Shown piece after piece: positions 1 through 12,035 of a stretch of 64,000 nucleotides of DNA (position 1 is its first letter; every line of letters begins with the position of its first letter). The notes below the pieces were generated by a model. It did not search any database, had not been told where the DNA came from, and saw only the letters and a program-made list of their open reading frames with translations. The DNA lies in the NCBI GenBank assembly GCA_963082875.1, contig OY720102.1, forward strand, positions 8,778,990-8,842,989. The letters are read 5' to 3'. The translations under genes and the position numbers were made by a program. The stretch is from Corella eumyota (lineage: Eukaryota; Chordata; Ascidiacea; Phlebobranchia; Corellidae).

Positions 1-1900
1 CCAATTGCAAAAATTAAAAATTCTGGGGCCTATGATTTAGATTAACCCACCCAAAGGCAAAATTTGAAAATTCTGGGGCCTATGATAAAAATTTGCCCAC
101 ACAATTGCAAAATTTGGAATTTCTGCCGCTTATGATTAGGATTAGCTCACCTAACTGCAAAATTTAGAATTTCTTGGGCTTATGATTAGGATTAGCCCAC
201 CCAATTGCAAAATTTGAAAATTCTGGCGCCTATGATTAGGATTAGCCCACCTAATTGCAAAAATTGAAAATTCTGGCGCCTATGATTAAGATTAGCCCAA
301 CCAATTGCAAAATTTAAAAATTCTGGCGCCAATAATTAGGATTAACCCACCCAAATGCAAAAATTAAAAACTCTGGCGCCCATGATAAAAATTAGCCCAC
401 CCAATTGCAAAATTTGAAAATTCTGGCGCCTATGATTAAGATTAGCCCAACCAATTGCAAAATTTGAAAATTCTGGCGCCAATAATTAGGATTAACAAAC
501 CCAAATGCAAAAATTAAAAACTCTGGCGCCTATGATAAAAATTAGCCCACCCAATTGCAAAATTTGAAAATTCTGGCGCCTATGATAAAAATTAGCCCAC
601 ATAATTGCGAAATTTGGAAATTCTGGCGCTTATGATAACAATTATCTAATCCAATTGCAAAATTTGAAAATTCTGGCGCCTATGATGAGGATTATCATAC
701 CCAATTGCAAAATTTGAAAATTCTGGCGCCAATGATAGAAATTAGCCCAACCAATTGCAACAATTAAAAGTTCTGGCGCCTATGAATAATATTAGGCCAC
801 CCAATTGCAAAATTTGAAAATTCTAGAGCCTATGATAAAAATTAACTCACACAATTGCAAAATTCGGAATTTCTGGCGCTTATGATTAGGATTAGCATAC
901 CCAATTGCAAAATTTGGAAATTCGAGCGCCTATAATTAAGATTTGCCCATCCAATGACAAAATTTAAAAATTTTGGCGCGTGTGATTAGGATTAGCCCAC
1001 TCAATTGCAAAATTTGGAAATTCTGGCGCATATAATTAGGATTAGCCCACCCAAATGCAAAAATTAAAAATTCTGTTGCTTATAATCAAAATTAACCAAC
1101 CCAATTGTAAAATTTGGAAATTCTGGGGCCTATGATTAAGATTAGCCCATCCAATTGCAAAATTTAAAAATTTTGGCGCATATGATTAGGATTAGCCCAG
1201 CCAATTGCAAAATTTGAAAATTCTGGCGCCTATGATTAGGATTAGCCCACCTAAATGCAAAATTTCAAAATTCTGGCGCCTAAAATAAAAATTAGCCCAT
1301 CTAATTGCAAAATTTGGAAATTCTGACGCCTATGATTAGGATTAGCCCACCCAATTGCAAAATTTGAAAATTCTGGCGCCTATGATTAGGATTAGCCCAC
1401 CCAAATGCAAAATTTCAAAATTATGGCGCCTAAAATAAAAATTAGCCCATCTAATTGCAAAATTTGGAAATTCTGACGCCTATGATTAGGATTAGCTCAC
1501 CCAATTCCAAAATTTGAAAATTCTGGCGCCTATGATAAAAATTAGTTCACACAATTGCAAAATTTGGAATTTTTGGCGCTTATGATTACGAAGAGCCCAC
1601 CCAATTGCAAAATTTGAAAATTCTGGCGCCTATGATAAAAATTAACCCACACAATTGCAAAATTTGGAATTTCTGGAGCTTATGTTTAGGATTAGCCTAC
1701 TCCATTGTAAAATTTAAAAATTCGAGCGCCTATGAATAAGATTAGCTTATCCAATGCCAAATTTTAAAAATTTTGGCGCATATGATTAGGATTAGCCCAC
1801 TCAATTGGAAAATTTGGAAATTCTGGCGCCTATGATTAGGATTAGCCCACCCAATTGCAAAAATTAAAAATTATGGCGCCAATAATAAAAATTAGCCCAC
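1..1900. repeat. HOR block, 38 monomers, truncated by the window edge or complete
   Basis: Runs from the window start to the next monomer of the same type at 1901 (aaattaaaaa followed by ttctggggcc tatgatttag). The first 670 bp or so are collinear with 23364-24033, including the rare variants ctaactgc and attaacaaac. From about 660 onward the block instead follows 26.5-27.76 kb, sharing attaactcac, agcccagcc and ttttggcgct. It is therefore a mosaic of two HOR lineages seen elsewhere in the window. Private changes include ccaaaggc at 51 and gcccatgat near 378. Confidence 0.85.
1501..1700. repeat. Conserved four-monomer core (200 bp), example copy
   Basis: Two dimers in series. In each, a monomer starting ccaatt with the gaaaattctggcgcc form and a tatgataaaa tail is followed by a monomer starting acaattgc with the ggaatttctgg form. 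The second monomer carries the diagnostic gattacgaagag and the fourth ends in gtttaggattagcctac. Close versions of this 200-bp core sit around every acgaagag marker: 1588, 3238, 6138, 7880, 9529, 13172, 15672, 17414, 19805, 20853, 21901, 23051, 24701, 25701, 27449, 29048 and onward to 63837. It is the most regularly recurring multimer in the array and serves here as the ruler for HOR lengths. Confidence 0.85.
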
Positions 1901-3550
1901 CCAATTGCAAAAATTAAAAATTCTGGGGCCTATGATTTAGATTAACCCACCCAATTGCAAAATTTGAAAATTCTGGGGCCTATGATAAAAATTTGCCCAC
2001 ACAATTGCAAAATTTGGAATTTCTGCCGCTTATGATTAGGATTAGCTCACCTAATTGCAAAATTTGGAATTTCTTGGGCTTATGATTAGGATTAGCCCAC
2101 CCAATTGCAAAATTTGAAAATTCTGGCGCCTATGATTAGGATTAGCCCACCTAATTGCAAAAATTGAAAATTCTGGCGCCTATGATTAAGATTAGCCCAA
2201 CCAATTGCAAAATTTAAAAATTCTGGCGCCAATAATTAAGATTAACCCACCCAAATGCAAAAATTAAAAACTCTGGCGCCTATGATAAAAATTAGCCCAC
2301 CCAATTGCAAAATTTGAAAATTCTGGCGCCTATGATAAAAATTAGCCCACACAATTGCAAAATTTGGAAATTCTGGCGCTTATGATAACGATTATCCAAT
2401 CCAATTGCAAAATTTGAAAATTCTGGCGCCTATGATGAGGATTATCATACCCAATTGCAAAATTTGAAATTTCTGGCGCCAATGATAGAAATTAGCCCAC
2501 CCAATTGCAACAATTAATAGTTCTGGCGCCTATGAATAATATTAGGCCACCCAATTGCAAAATTTGAAAATTCTAGAGCCTATGATAAAAATTAGCTCAC
2601 ACAATTGCAAAATTCGGAATTTCTGGCGCTTATGATTAGGATTAGCATACCCAATTGCAAAATTTGGAAATTCGAGCGCCTATGATTAAGATTTGCCCAT
2701 CCAATGACAAAATTTAAAAATTTTGGCGCGTGTGATTAGGATTAGCCCACTCAATTGCAGAATTTGGAAATTCTGGCGCATATGATTAGGATTAGCCCCC
2801 CCAAATGCAAAAATTAAAAATTCTGTTGCTTATAATCAAAATTAACCAACCCAATTGTAAAATTTGGAAATTCTGGGGCCTATGATTAAGATTAGCCCAT
2901 ACAATTGCAAAATTTAAAAATTTTGGCGCATATGATTAGGATTAGCCCACCCAATTGCAAAATTTGAAAATTCTGGCGCCTATGATTAGGATTAGCCCAC
3001 CCAAATGCAAAATTTCAAAATTATGGCGCCTAAAATAAAAATTAGGCCATCTAATTGCAAAATTTGGAAATTCTGACGCCTATGATTAGGATTAGCCCAC
3101 CCAATTGCAAAATTTAAAAATTTTGGCGCCTATGATGAGAATTATTCTACCCAATTCCAAAATTTGAAAATTCTGGCGCCTATGATAAAAATTAGTTCAC
3201 ACAATTGCAAAATTTGGAATTTCTGGCGCTTATGATTACGAAGAGCCCACCCAATTGCAAAATTTGAAAATTCTGGCGCCTATGATAAAAATTAACCCAC
3301 ACAATTGCAAAATTTGGAATTTCTGGAGCTTATGTTTAGGATTAGCCTACTCCATTGTAAAATTTAAAAATTCGAGCGCCTATGAATAAGATTAGCCTAT
3401 CCAATGGCAAATTTTAAAAATTTTGGCGCATATGATTAGGATTAGCCCACTCAATTAGAAAATTTGGAAATTCTGGCGCCTATGATTAAGATTAGCCCAC
3501 CCAATTGCAAAAATTAAAAATTATGGCGCCAATAATAAAAATTAGCCCAC
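1901..3550. repeat. HOR block, 33 monomers (1650 bp)
   Basis: Bounded by two monomers of the ttctggggcc-tatgatttag type at 1901 and 3551, an interval of exactly 33 x 50 bp. It recurs almost unchanged at 8193-9841, which is 1 bp shorter, and in its first 1.1 kb at 17727-18826. Up to about 2940 it is also collinear with 27762-28.81 kb. It contains one copy of each diagnostic monomer: gcgcgtgtg, tgttgcttataatc, gattacgaagag and cgagcgcc. Confidence 0.88.
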
Positions 3551-6450
3551 CCAATTGCAAAAATTAAAAATTCTGGGGCCTATGATTTAGATTAACCCAC
3601 CCAATTGCAAAATTCGAAAATTCTGGGGCCTATGATAAAAATTTGCCCACACAATTGCAAAATTTGAAATTTCTGCCGCTTATGATTAGGATTAGCCCAC
3701 CTAATTGCAAAATTTGGAATTTCTTGGGCTTATGATTAGGATTAGCCCACCCAATTGCAAAATTTGATAATTCTGGCGCCTATGATTAGGATTAGCCCAC
3801 CTAATTGCAAAAATTGAAAATTCTGGCGCCTATGATTAAGATTAGCCCAACCAATTGCAAAATTTGAAAATTCTGGCGCCAATAATTAGGATTAACCCAC
3901 CCAAATGCAAAAATTAAAAACTCTGGCGCCTATGATAAAAATTAGCCCACCCAATTGCAAAATTTGAAAATTCTGGCGCCTATGATAAAAATTAGCCCAC
4001 ACAATTGCGAAATTTGGAAAATCTGGCGCTTATGATAACAATTATCTAATCCAATTGCAAAATTTGAAAATTCTGGCGCCTATGATGAGGATTATCATAC
4101 CCAATTGCAAAATTTGAAAATTCTGGCGCCAATGATAGAAATTAGCCCACCCAATTGCAACAATTAAAATTTCTGGCGCCTATGAATAATATTAGGCCAC
4201 CCAATTGCAAAATTTGAAAATTCTAGAGCCTATGATAAAAATTAGCTCACACAATTGCAAAATTCGGAATTTCTGGCGCTTATGATTAAGATTAGCATAC
4301 CCAATTGCAAAATTTGGAAATTCGAACGCCTATGATTAAGATTTGCCCATCCAATGACAAAATTTAAAAATTTTGGCGCGTGTGATTAGGATTAGCCCAC
4401 TCAATTGCAAAATTTGGAAATTCTGGCGCATATGATACCGATTAGCCAATCCAATTGGAAAATTTGGAATTTCTGGCGCTAATAATTAGGATTAGCCCAC
4501 CCAATTGCAAAATTTGAAAATTCTGGCGCCTATGATTAAGATTAGCCCAACCAATTGCAAAAGTTGAAAATTCTGGCGCCAATAATTAGGATTAACCCAC
4601 CCAAATGCAAAAATTAAAACCTCTGGCGCCTATGATAAAAATTAGCCCACCCAATTGCAAAATTTGAAAATTCTGGCTCCTATGATAAAAATTAGCCCAC
4701 ACAATTGCGAAATTTGGAAATTCTGGCGCTTATGATAACAATTATCTAATCCAATTGCAAAATTTGAAAATTCTGGCGCCTATGATGAGGATTTTCATAC
4801 CCAATTGCAAAATTTGAAAATTCTGGCGCCAATGATAGAAATTAGCCCACCCAATTTCACCAATTAAAAGTTCTGGCGCTTATGAATAATATTAGGCCAC
4901 CCAATTGCAAAATTTGAAAATTCTAGAGCCTATGATAAAAATTAGCTCACACAATTGCAAAATTCGGAATTTCTGGCGCTTATGATTAAGATTAGCAAAC
5001 CCAATTGCAAAATTTGGAAATTCGAGCGCCTATGATTAAGATTTGCCCATCCAATGACAAAATTTAAAAATTTTGGCGCGTGTGATTAGGATTAGCCTAC
5101 TCAATTGCAAAATTTGGAAATTCTGGCGCATATGATACCGATTAGCCAATCCAATTGCAAAATTTGGAATTTCTGGCGCTAATGATTAGGATTAGCCCAC
5201 CCAATTGCAAAATTTGAAAATTCTAGCGCCTATGATAAAAATTAGCCCACACAATTGCAAAATTTGGAAATTCTGGCGCTTATGATAACGATTATCCAAT
5301 CCAATTGCAAAATTTGAAAATTCTGGCGCCTATGATGAGGATTATCATACCCAATTGCAAAATTTGAAAATTCTGGCGCCAATGATAGAAATTAGCCCAC
5401 CCAATTGCAATAATTAAAAGTTCTGGCGCCTATGAATAATATTAGGCCACCCAATTGCAAAATTTGAAAATTCTAGAGCCTATGATAAAAATTAGCTCAC
5501 ACAATTGCAAAATTCGGAATTTCTGGCGCTTATGATTAGGATTAGCATACCCAATTGCAAAATTTGGAAATTCGAGCGCCTATGATTAAGATTTGCCCAT
5601 CCAATGACAAAATTTAAAAATTCTGGCACATATGATTAGGATTAGTCCACCCAAATGCAAAAATTAAAAATTCTGTTGCTTATAATCAAAATTAACCAAC
5701 CCAATTGTAAAATTTAATAATTCTGGGGCCTATGATTAAGATTAGCCCATCCAATTGCAAAATTTAAAAATTTTGGCGCCTATGATTAGGATTAGCCCAC
5801 CCAAATGCAAAATTTCAAAATTATGGCGCCTAAAATAAAAATTAGCCCATCTAATTGCAAAATTTTGAAATTTTGACGGCTATGATTAGAATTAGCCCAC
5901 CCAATTGCAAAATTTGAAAATTCTGGCGCCTATGATTAGGATTAGCCCACCCAAATGCAAAATTTCAAAATTATGGCGCCTAAAATAAAAATTAGCCCAT
6001 CTAATTGCAAAATTTGGAAATTCTGACGCCTATGATTAGGATTAACCCACCCAATTCCAAAATTTGAAAATTCTGGCGCCTATGATAAAAATTAGTTCAC
6101 ACAATTGCAAAATTTGGAATTTCTGGCGCTTATGATTACGAAGAGCCCACCCAATTGCAAAATTTGAAAATTCTGGCGCCTATGATAAAAATTAACCCAC
6201 ACAATTGCAAAATTTGGAATTTCTGGAGCTTATGTTTAGGATTAGCCTACTCCATTGTAAAATTTAAAAATTCGAGCGCCTATGAATAAGATTAGCCTAT
6301 CCAATGGCAAATTTTAAAAATTTTGGCGCATATAATTAGGATTAGCCCACTCAATTGGAAAATTTGGAAATTCTGGCGCCTATGATTAGGATTAGCCCAC
6401 TCAATTGCAAAAATTAAAAATTATGGCGCCAATAATAAAAATTAGCCCAC
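3551..6450. repeat. HOR block, 58 monomers (2900 bp), with internal duplications
   Basis: Begins with the marker monomer whose neighbour carries aaattcgaaaattc. Internally a set of monomers is repeated. The pairs gcgcgtgtg (4378/5078), tatgataccg (4431/5131) and gatgaggatt (4083/4783) are each 700 bp apart, and a further partial copy of gatgaggattatc follows after 550 bp at 5333. The block is therefore a 33-monomer-like HOR enlarged by in-register duplication of 14 and then 11 monomers. It recurs from 9842 and, in part, from 13435. Confidence 0.85.
3851..5250. repeat. Two tandem 14-monomer (700 bp) subunits inside the 58-monomer block
   Basis: Monomers at 3851 and 4551, 3901 and 4601, 4381 and 5081, and 4431 and 5131 correspond one to one at a 700-bp offset. 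They share gcgccaataattagg, ctctggcgcc, the cgaaatttgg form and tatgataccg. The second subunit has private changes such as gcaaaagttg near 4558, ggctcctat near 4675 and ccaatttcacc near 4851. These reappear at 10.85-11.15 kb and 14.09-14.40 kb, so the duplication predates the copying of the whole block. Confidence 0.8.
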
Positions 6451-8192
6451 CCAATTGCAAAAATTAAAAATTCTGGGGCCTATGATTTAGATTAACCCAC
6501 CCAATTGCAAAATTTGAAAATTCTGGGGCCTATGATAAAAATTTGCCCACACAATTGCAAAATTTGGAATTTCTGCCGCTTATGATTAGGATTAGCTCAC
6601 CTAATTGCAAAATTTGGAATTTCTTGGGCTTATGATTAGGATTAGCCCACCCAATTGCAAAATTTGAAAATTCTGGCGCCTATGATTAGGATTAGCCCAC
6701 CTAATTGCAAAAATTGAAAATTCTGGCGCCTATGATTAAAATTAGCCCAACTAATTGCAAAATTTAAAAATTCTGGTGCTAATAATTAAGATTAACCCAC
6801 CCAAATGCAAAAATTAAAAACTCTGGCGCCTATGATAAAAATTAGCCCACCCAATTGCAAAATTTGAAAATTCTGGCGCCTATGAAAAAAATTAGCCCAC
6901 ACAATTGCAAAATTTGGAAATTCTGGCGCTTATGATAACGATTATCCAATCCAATTGCAAAATTTGAAAATTCTGGCGCCTATGATGAGGATTATCATAC
7001 CCAATTGCAAAATTTGAAAATTCTGGCGCCAATGATAGAAATTAGACCACCCAATTGCAACAATTAATAGTTCTGGCGCCTATAAATAATATTAGGCCAC
7101 CCAATTGCAAAATTTGAAAGTTCTAGAGCCTATGATAAAAATTAGCTCACACAATTGCAAAATTCGGAATTTCTGGCGCTTATGATTAGGATTAGCATAC
7201 CCAATTGCAAAATTTGGAAATTCGAGCGCCTATGATTAAGATTTGCCCATCCAATGACAAAATTTAAAAATTTTGGCGCGTGTGATTAGGATTAGCCCAC
7301 TCAATTGCAGAATTTGGAAATTCTGGCGCATATGATTAGGATTAGCCCACCCAAATGCAAAAATTAAAAATTCTGTTGCTTATAATCAAAATTAACCAAC
7401 CCAATTGTAAAATTTGGAAATTCTGGGGCCTATGATTAAGATTAGCCCATACAATTGCAAAATTTAAAAATTTTGGCGCATATGATTAGGATTAGCCAAC
7501 CCAATTGCAAAATTTGAAAATTCTGGCGCCTATGATTAGGATTAGCCCACCCAAATGCAAAATTATGGCGCCTAAAATAAAAATTAGGCCATCTAATTGC
7601 AAAATTTAAAAATTTTGGCGCATATGATTAAAATTAGCCCACCCAATTGCAAAATTTGAAAATTCTGGCGCCTATGATTAGGATTAGCCCACCCAAATGC
7701 AAAATTTCAAAATTATGGCGCCTAAAATAAAAATTAGCCCATCTAATTGCAAAATTTGGAAATTCTGACGCCTATGATTAGGATTAGCCCACCCAATTCC
7801 AAAATTTGAAAATTCTGGCGCCTATGATAAAAATTAGTTCACACAATTGCAAAATTTGGAATTTCTGGCGCTTATGATTACGAAGAGCCCACCCAATTGC
7901 AAAATTTGAAAATTCTGGCGCCTATGATAAAAATTAACCCACACAATTGCAAAATTTGGAATTTCTGGAGCTTATGTTTAGGATTAGCCTACTCCATTGT
8001 AAAATTTAAAAATTCGAGCGCCTATGAATAAGATTAGCCTATCCAATAGCAAATTTTAAAAATTTTGGCGCATATAATTAGGATTCGCCCACTCAATTGG
8101 AAAATTTGGAAATTCTGGCGCCTAGAATTAGGATTAGCCCACTCAATTGCAAAAATTAAAAATTATGGCGCCAATAATAAAAATTAGCCCAC
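6451..8192. repeat. HOR block, 35 monomers less 8 bp (1742 bp)
   Basis: Defined by marker monomers at 6451 and 8193. The length of 1742 bp is 35 x 50 minus an 8-bp deletion in the monomer at 7551. The same block with the same deletion recurs at 15985-17726, also 1742 bp. Shared variants include ggtgctaataatt, tatgaaaaaaatt, attagaccac and the tataaataat form. The two copies must descend from one ancestor. Confidence 0.88.
7551..7592. repeat. 42-bp monomer with an 8-bp deletion
   Basis: The expected caaaatttcaaaattatgg is shortened to caaaattatgg. The lost 8 bp lie between two aatt repeats, as expected for slippage or microhomology-mediated deletion. The same shortened monomer is at 17085-17126 and 18827-18868 and nowhere else that I found. 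Confidence 0.9.
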
Positions 8193-9841
8193 CCAATTGC
8201 AAAAATTAAAAATTCTGGGGCCTATAATTTAGATTAACCACCCAATTGCAAAATTTGAAAATTCTAGGGCCTATGATAAAAATTTGCCCACACAATTGCA
8301 AAATTTGGAATTTCTGCCGCTTATGATTAGGATTAGCTCACCTAATTGCAAAATTTGGAATTTCTTGGGCTTATGATTAGGATTAGCCCACCCAATTGCA
8401 AAATTTGAAAATTCTGGCGCCTATGATTAGGATTAGCCCACCTAATTGCAAAAATTGAAAATTCTGGCGCCTATGATTAAAATTAGCCCAACTAATTGCA
8501 AAATTTAAAAATTCTGGTGCTAATAATTAAGATTAACCCACCCAAATGCAAAAATTAAAAACTCTGGCGCCTATGATAAAAATTAGCCCACCCAATTGCA
8601 AAATTTGAAAATTCTGGCGCCTATGAAAAAAATTAGCCCACACAATTGCAAAATTTGGAAATTCTGGCGCTTATGATAACGATTATCCAATCCAATTGCA
8701 AAATTTGAAAATTCTGGCGCCTATGATGAGGATTATCATACCCAATTGCAAAATTTGAAAATTCTGGCGCCAATGATAGAAATTAGACCACCCAATTGCA
8801 ACAATTAATAGTTCTGGCGCCTATAAATAATATTAGGCCACCCAATTGCAAAATTTGAAAATTCTAGAGCCTATGATAAAAATTAGCTTACACAATTGCA
8901 AAATTCGGAATTTCTAGCGCTTATGATTAGGATTAGCATACCCAATTGCAAAATTTGGAAATTCGAGCGCCTATGATTAAGATTTGCCCATCCAATGACA
9001 AAATTTAAAAATTTTGGCGCGTGTGATTAGGATTAGCCCACTCAATTGCAGAATTTGGAAATTCTGGCGCATATGATTAGGATTAGCCCACCCAAATGCA
9101 AAAATTAAAAATTCTGTTGCTTATAATCAAAATTAACCAACCCAATTGTAAAATTTGGAAATTCTGGGGCCTATGATTAAGATTAGCCCATACAATTGCA
9201 AAATTTAAAAATTTTGGCGCATATGATTAGGATTAGCCCACCCAATTGCAAAATTTGAAAATTCTGGCGCCTATGATTAGGATTAGCCCACCCAAATGCA
9301 AAATTTCAAAATTATGGCGCCTAAAATAAAAATTAGGTCATCTAATTGCAAAATTTGGAAATTCTGACGCCTATGATTAGGATTAGCCCACCCAATTGCA
9401 AAATTTAAAAATTTTGGCGCCTATGATGAGAATTATTCTACCCAATTCCAAAATTTGAAAATTCTGGCGCCTATGATAAAAATTAGTTCACACAATTGCA
9501 AAATTTGGAATTTCTGGCGCTTATGATTACGAAGAGCCCACCCAATTGCAAAATTTGAAAATTCTGGCGCCTATGATAAAAATTAACCCACACAATTGCA
9601 AAATTTGGAATTTCTGGAGCTTATGTTTAGGATTAGCCTACTCCATTGTAAAATTTAAAAATTCGAGCGCCTATGAATAAGATTAGCCTATCCAATGGCA
9701 AATTTTAAAAATTTTGGCGCATATGATTAGGATTAGCCCACTCAATTGGAAAATTTGGAAATTCTGGCGCCTATGATTAAGATTAGCCCACCCAATTGCA
9801 AAAATTAAAAATTATGGCGCCAATAATAAAAATTAGCCCAC
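8193..9841. repeat. HOR block, 33 monomers less 1 bp (1649 bp)
   Basis: Second copy of the 1901-3550 block. It is 1 bp shorter because agattaaccaccc near 8231-8242 lacks one c of the usual attaacccaccc. The order of diagnostic monomers and the following block (9842, carrying aaattcgaaaattc) match 1901-3550 and 3551. Blocks 1901-6450 and 8193-13.4 kb are therefore two copies of a larger pair at an offset of 6291-6292 bp. Confidence 0.87.
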
Positions 9842-11841
9842 CCAATTGCAAAAATTAAAAATTCTGGGGCCTATGATTTAGATTAACCAACCCAATTGCA
9901 AAATTCGAAAATTCTGGGGCCTATGATAAAAATTTGCCCACACAATTGCAAAATTTGAAATTTCTGCCGCTTATGATTAGGATTAGCCCACCTAATTGCA
10001 AAATTTGGAATTTCTTGGGCTTATGATTAGGATTAGCCCACCCAATTGCAAAATTTGATAATTCTGGCGCCTATGATTAGGATTAGCCCACCTAATTGCA
10101 AAAATTGAAAATTCTGGCGCCTATGATTAAGATTAGCCCAACCAATTGCAAAATTTGAAAATTCTGGCGCCAATAATTAGGATTAACCCACCCAAATGCA
10201 AAAATTAAAAACTCTGGCGCCTATGATAAAAATTAGCCCACCCAATTGCAAAATTTGAAAATTCTGGCGCCTATGATAAAAATTAGCCCACACAATTGCG
10301 AAATTTGGAAAATCTGGCGCTTATGATAACAATTATCTAATCCAATTGCAAAATTTGAAAATTCTGGCGCCTATGATGAGGATTATCATACCCAATTGCA
10401 AAATTTGAAAATTCTGGCGCCAATGATAGAAATTAGCCCACCCAATTGCAACAATTAAAATTTCTGGCGCCTATGAATAATATTAGGCCACCCAATTGCA
10501 AAATTTGAAAATTCTAGAGCCTATGATAAAAATTAGCTCACACAATTGCAAAATTCGGAATTTCTGGCGCTTATGATTAAGATTAGCATACCCAATTGCA
10601 AAATTTGGAAATTCGAACGCCTATGATTAAGATTTGCCCATCCAATGACAAAATTTAAAAATTTTGGCGCGTGTGATTAGGATTAGCCCACTCAATTGCA
10701 AAATTTGGAAATTCTGGCGCATATGATACCGATTAGCCAATCCAATTGGAAAATTTGGAATTTCTGGCGCTAATAATTAGGATTAGCCCACCCAATTGCA
10801 AAATTTGAAAATTCTGGCGCCTATGATTAAGATTAGCCCAACCAATTGCAAAAGTTGAAAATTCTGGCGCCAATAATTAGGATTAACCCACCCAAATGCA
10901 AAAATTAAAAACTCTGGCGCCTATGATAAAAATTAGCCCACCCAATTGCAAAATTTGAAAATTCTGGCTCCTATGATAAAAATTAGCCCACACAATTGCG
11001 AAATTTGGAAATTCTGGCGCTTATGATAACAATTATCTAATCCAATTGCAAAATTTGAAAATTCTGGCGCCTATGATGAGGATTTTCATACCCAATTGCA
11101 AAATTTGAAAATTCTGGCGCCAATGATAGAAATTAGCCCACCCAATTTCACCAATTAAAAGTTCTGGCGCTTATGAATAATATTAGGCCACCCAATTGCA
11201 AAATTTGAAAATTCTAGAGCCTATGATAAAAATTAGCTCACACAATTGCAAAATTCGGAATTTCTGGCGCTTATGATTAAGATTAGCATACCCAATTGCA
11301 AAATTTGGAAATTCGAGCGCCTATGATTAAGATTTGCCCATCCAATGACAAAATTTAAAAATTTTGGCGCGTGTGATTAGGATTAGCCTACTCAATTGCA
11401 AAATTTGGAAATTCTGGCGCATATGATACCGATTAGCCAATCCAATTGCAAAATTTGGAATTTCTGGCGCTAATGATTAGGATTAGCCCACCCAATTGCA
11501 AAATTTGAAAATTCTAGCGCCTATGATAAAAATTAGCCCACACAATTGCAAAATTTGGAAATTCTGGCGCTTATGATAACGATTATCCAATCCAATTGCA
11601 AAATTTGAAAATTCTGGCGCCTATGATGAGGATTATCATACCCAATTGCAAAATTTGAAAATTCTGGCGCCAATGATAGAAATTAGCCCACCCAATTGCA
11701 ATAATTAAAAGTTCTGGCGCCTATGAATAATATTAGGCCACCCAATTGCAAAATTTGAAAATTCTAGAGCCTATGATAAAAATTAGCTCACACAATTGCA
11801 AAATTCGGAATTTCTGGCGCTTATGATTAGGATTAGCATAC

Positions 11842-11875
11842 CCAATTCTGGCGCCAATGATAGAAATTAGCCCAC
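11842..11875. repeat. 34-bp junction monomer with a 16-bp deletion
   Basis: The monomer runs ccaatt directly into ctggcgccaatgatag, losing the 16 bp that normally separate them. The two sides belong to different monomer types: the left follows agcatac, the right matches 11114. This is the breakpoint of the 734-bp duplication. The aatt at the join is present at both parental sites, so a short-homology exchange is likely. Confidence 0.88.
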
Positions 11876-12023
11876 CCAATTTCACCATTTAAAAGTTCTG
11901 GCGCTTATGAATAATATTAGGCCACCCAATTGCAAAATTTGAAAATTCTAGAGCCTATGATAAAAATTAGCTCACACAATTGCAAAATTCGGAATTTCTG
12001 GCGCTTATGATTAAGATTAGCAT

Positions 12024-12035
12024 GAATTTTCAAAT
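12024..12035 (-). repeat. 12-nt inverted satellite patch
   Basis: Between gattagcat and caattgcaaaatttgg the usual three bases are replaced by gaattttcaaat. This is the exact reverse complement of the monomer motif atttgaaaattc. It is the only minus-orientation piece of satellite I found in the window. A templated insertion from the opposite strand during repair or replication would explain it. It adds 9 bp net and shifts the local phase accordingly. Confidence 0.85.

Noticed and set aside
3601-3650. CENP-B box-like site in aaattcgaaaattctgggg
   Set aside because: The ttcg and tggg spacing is suggestive, but at least two of the essential box positions do not match. The form is present in only a few monomers.
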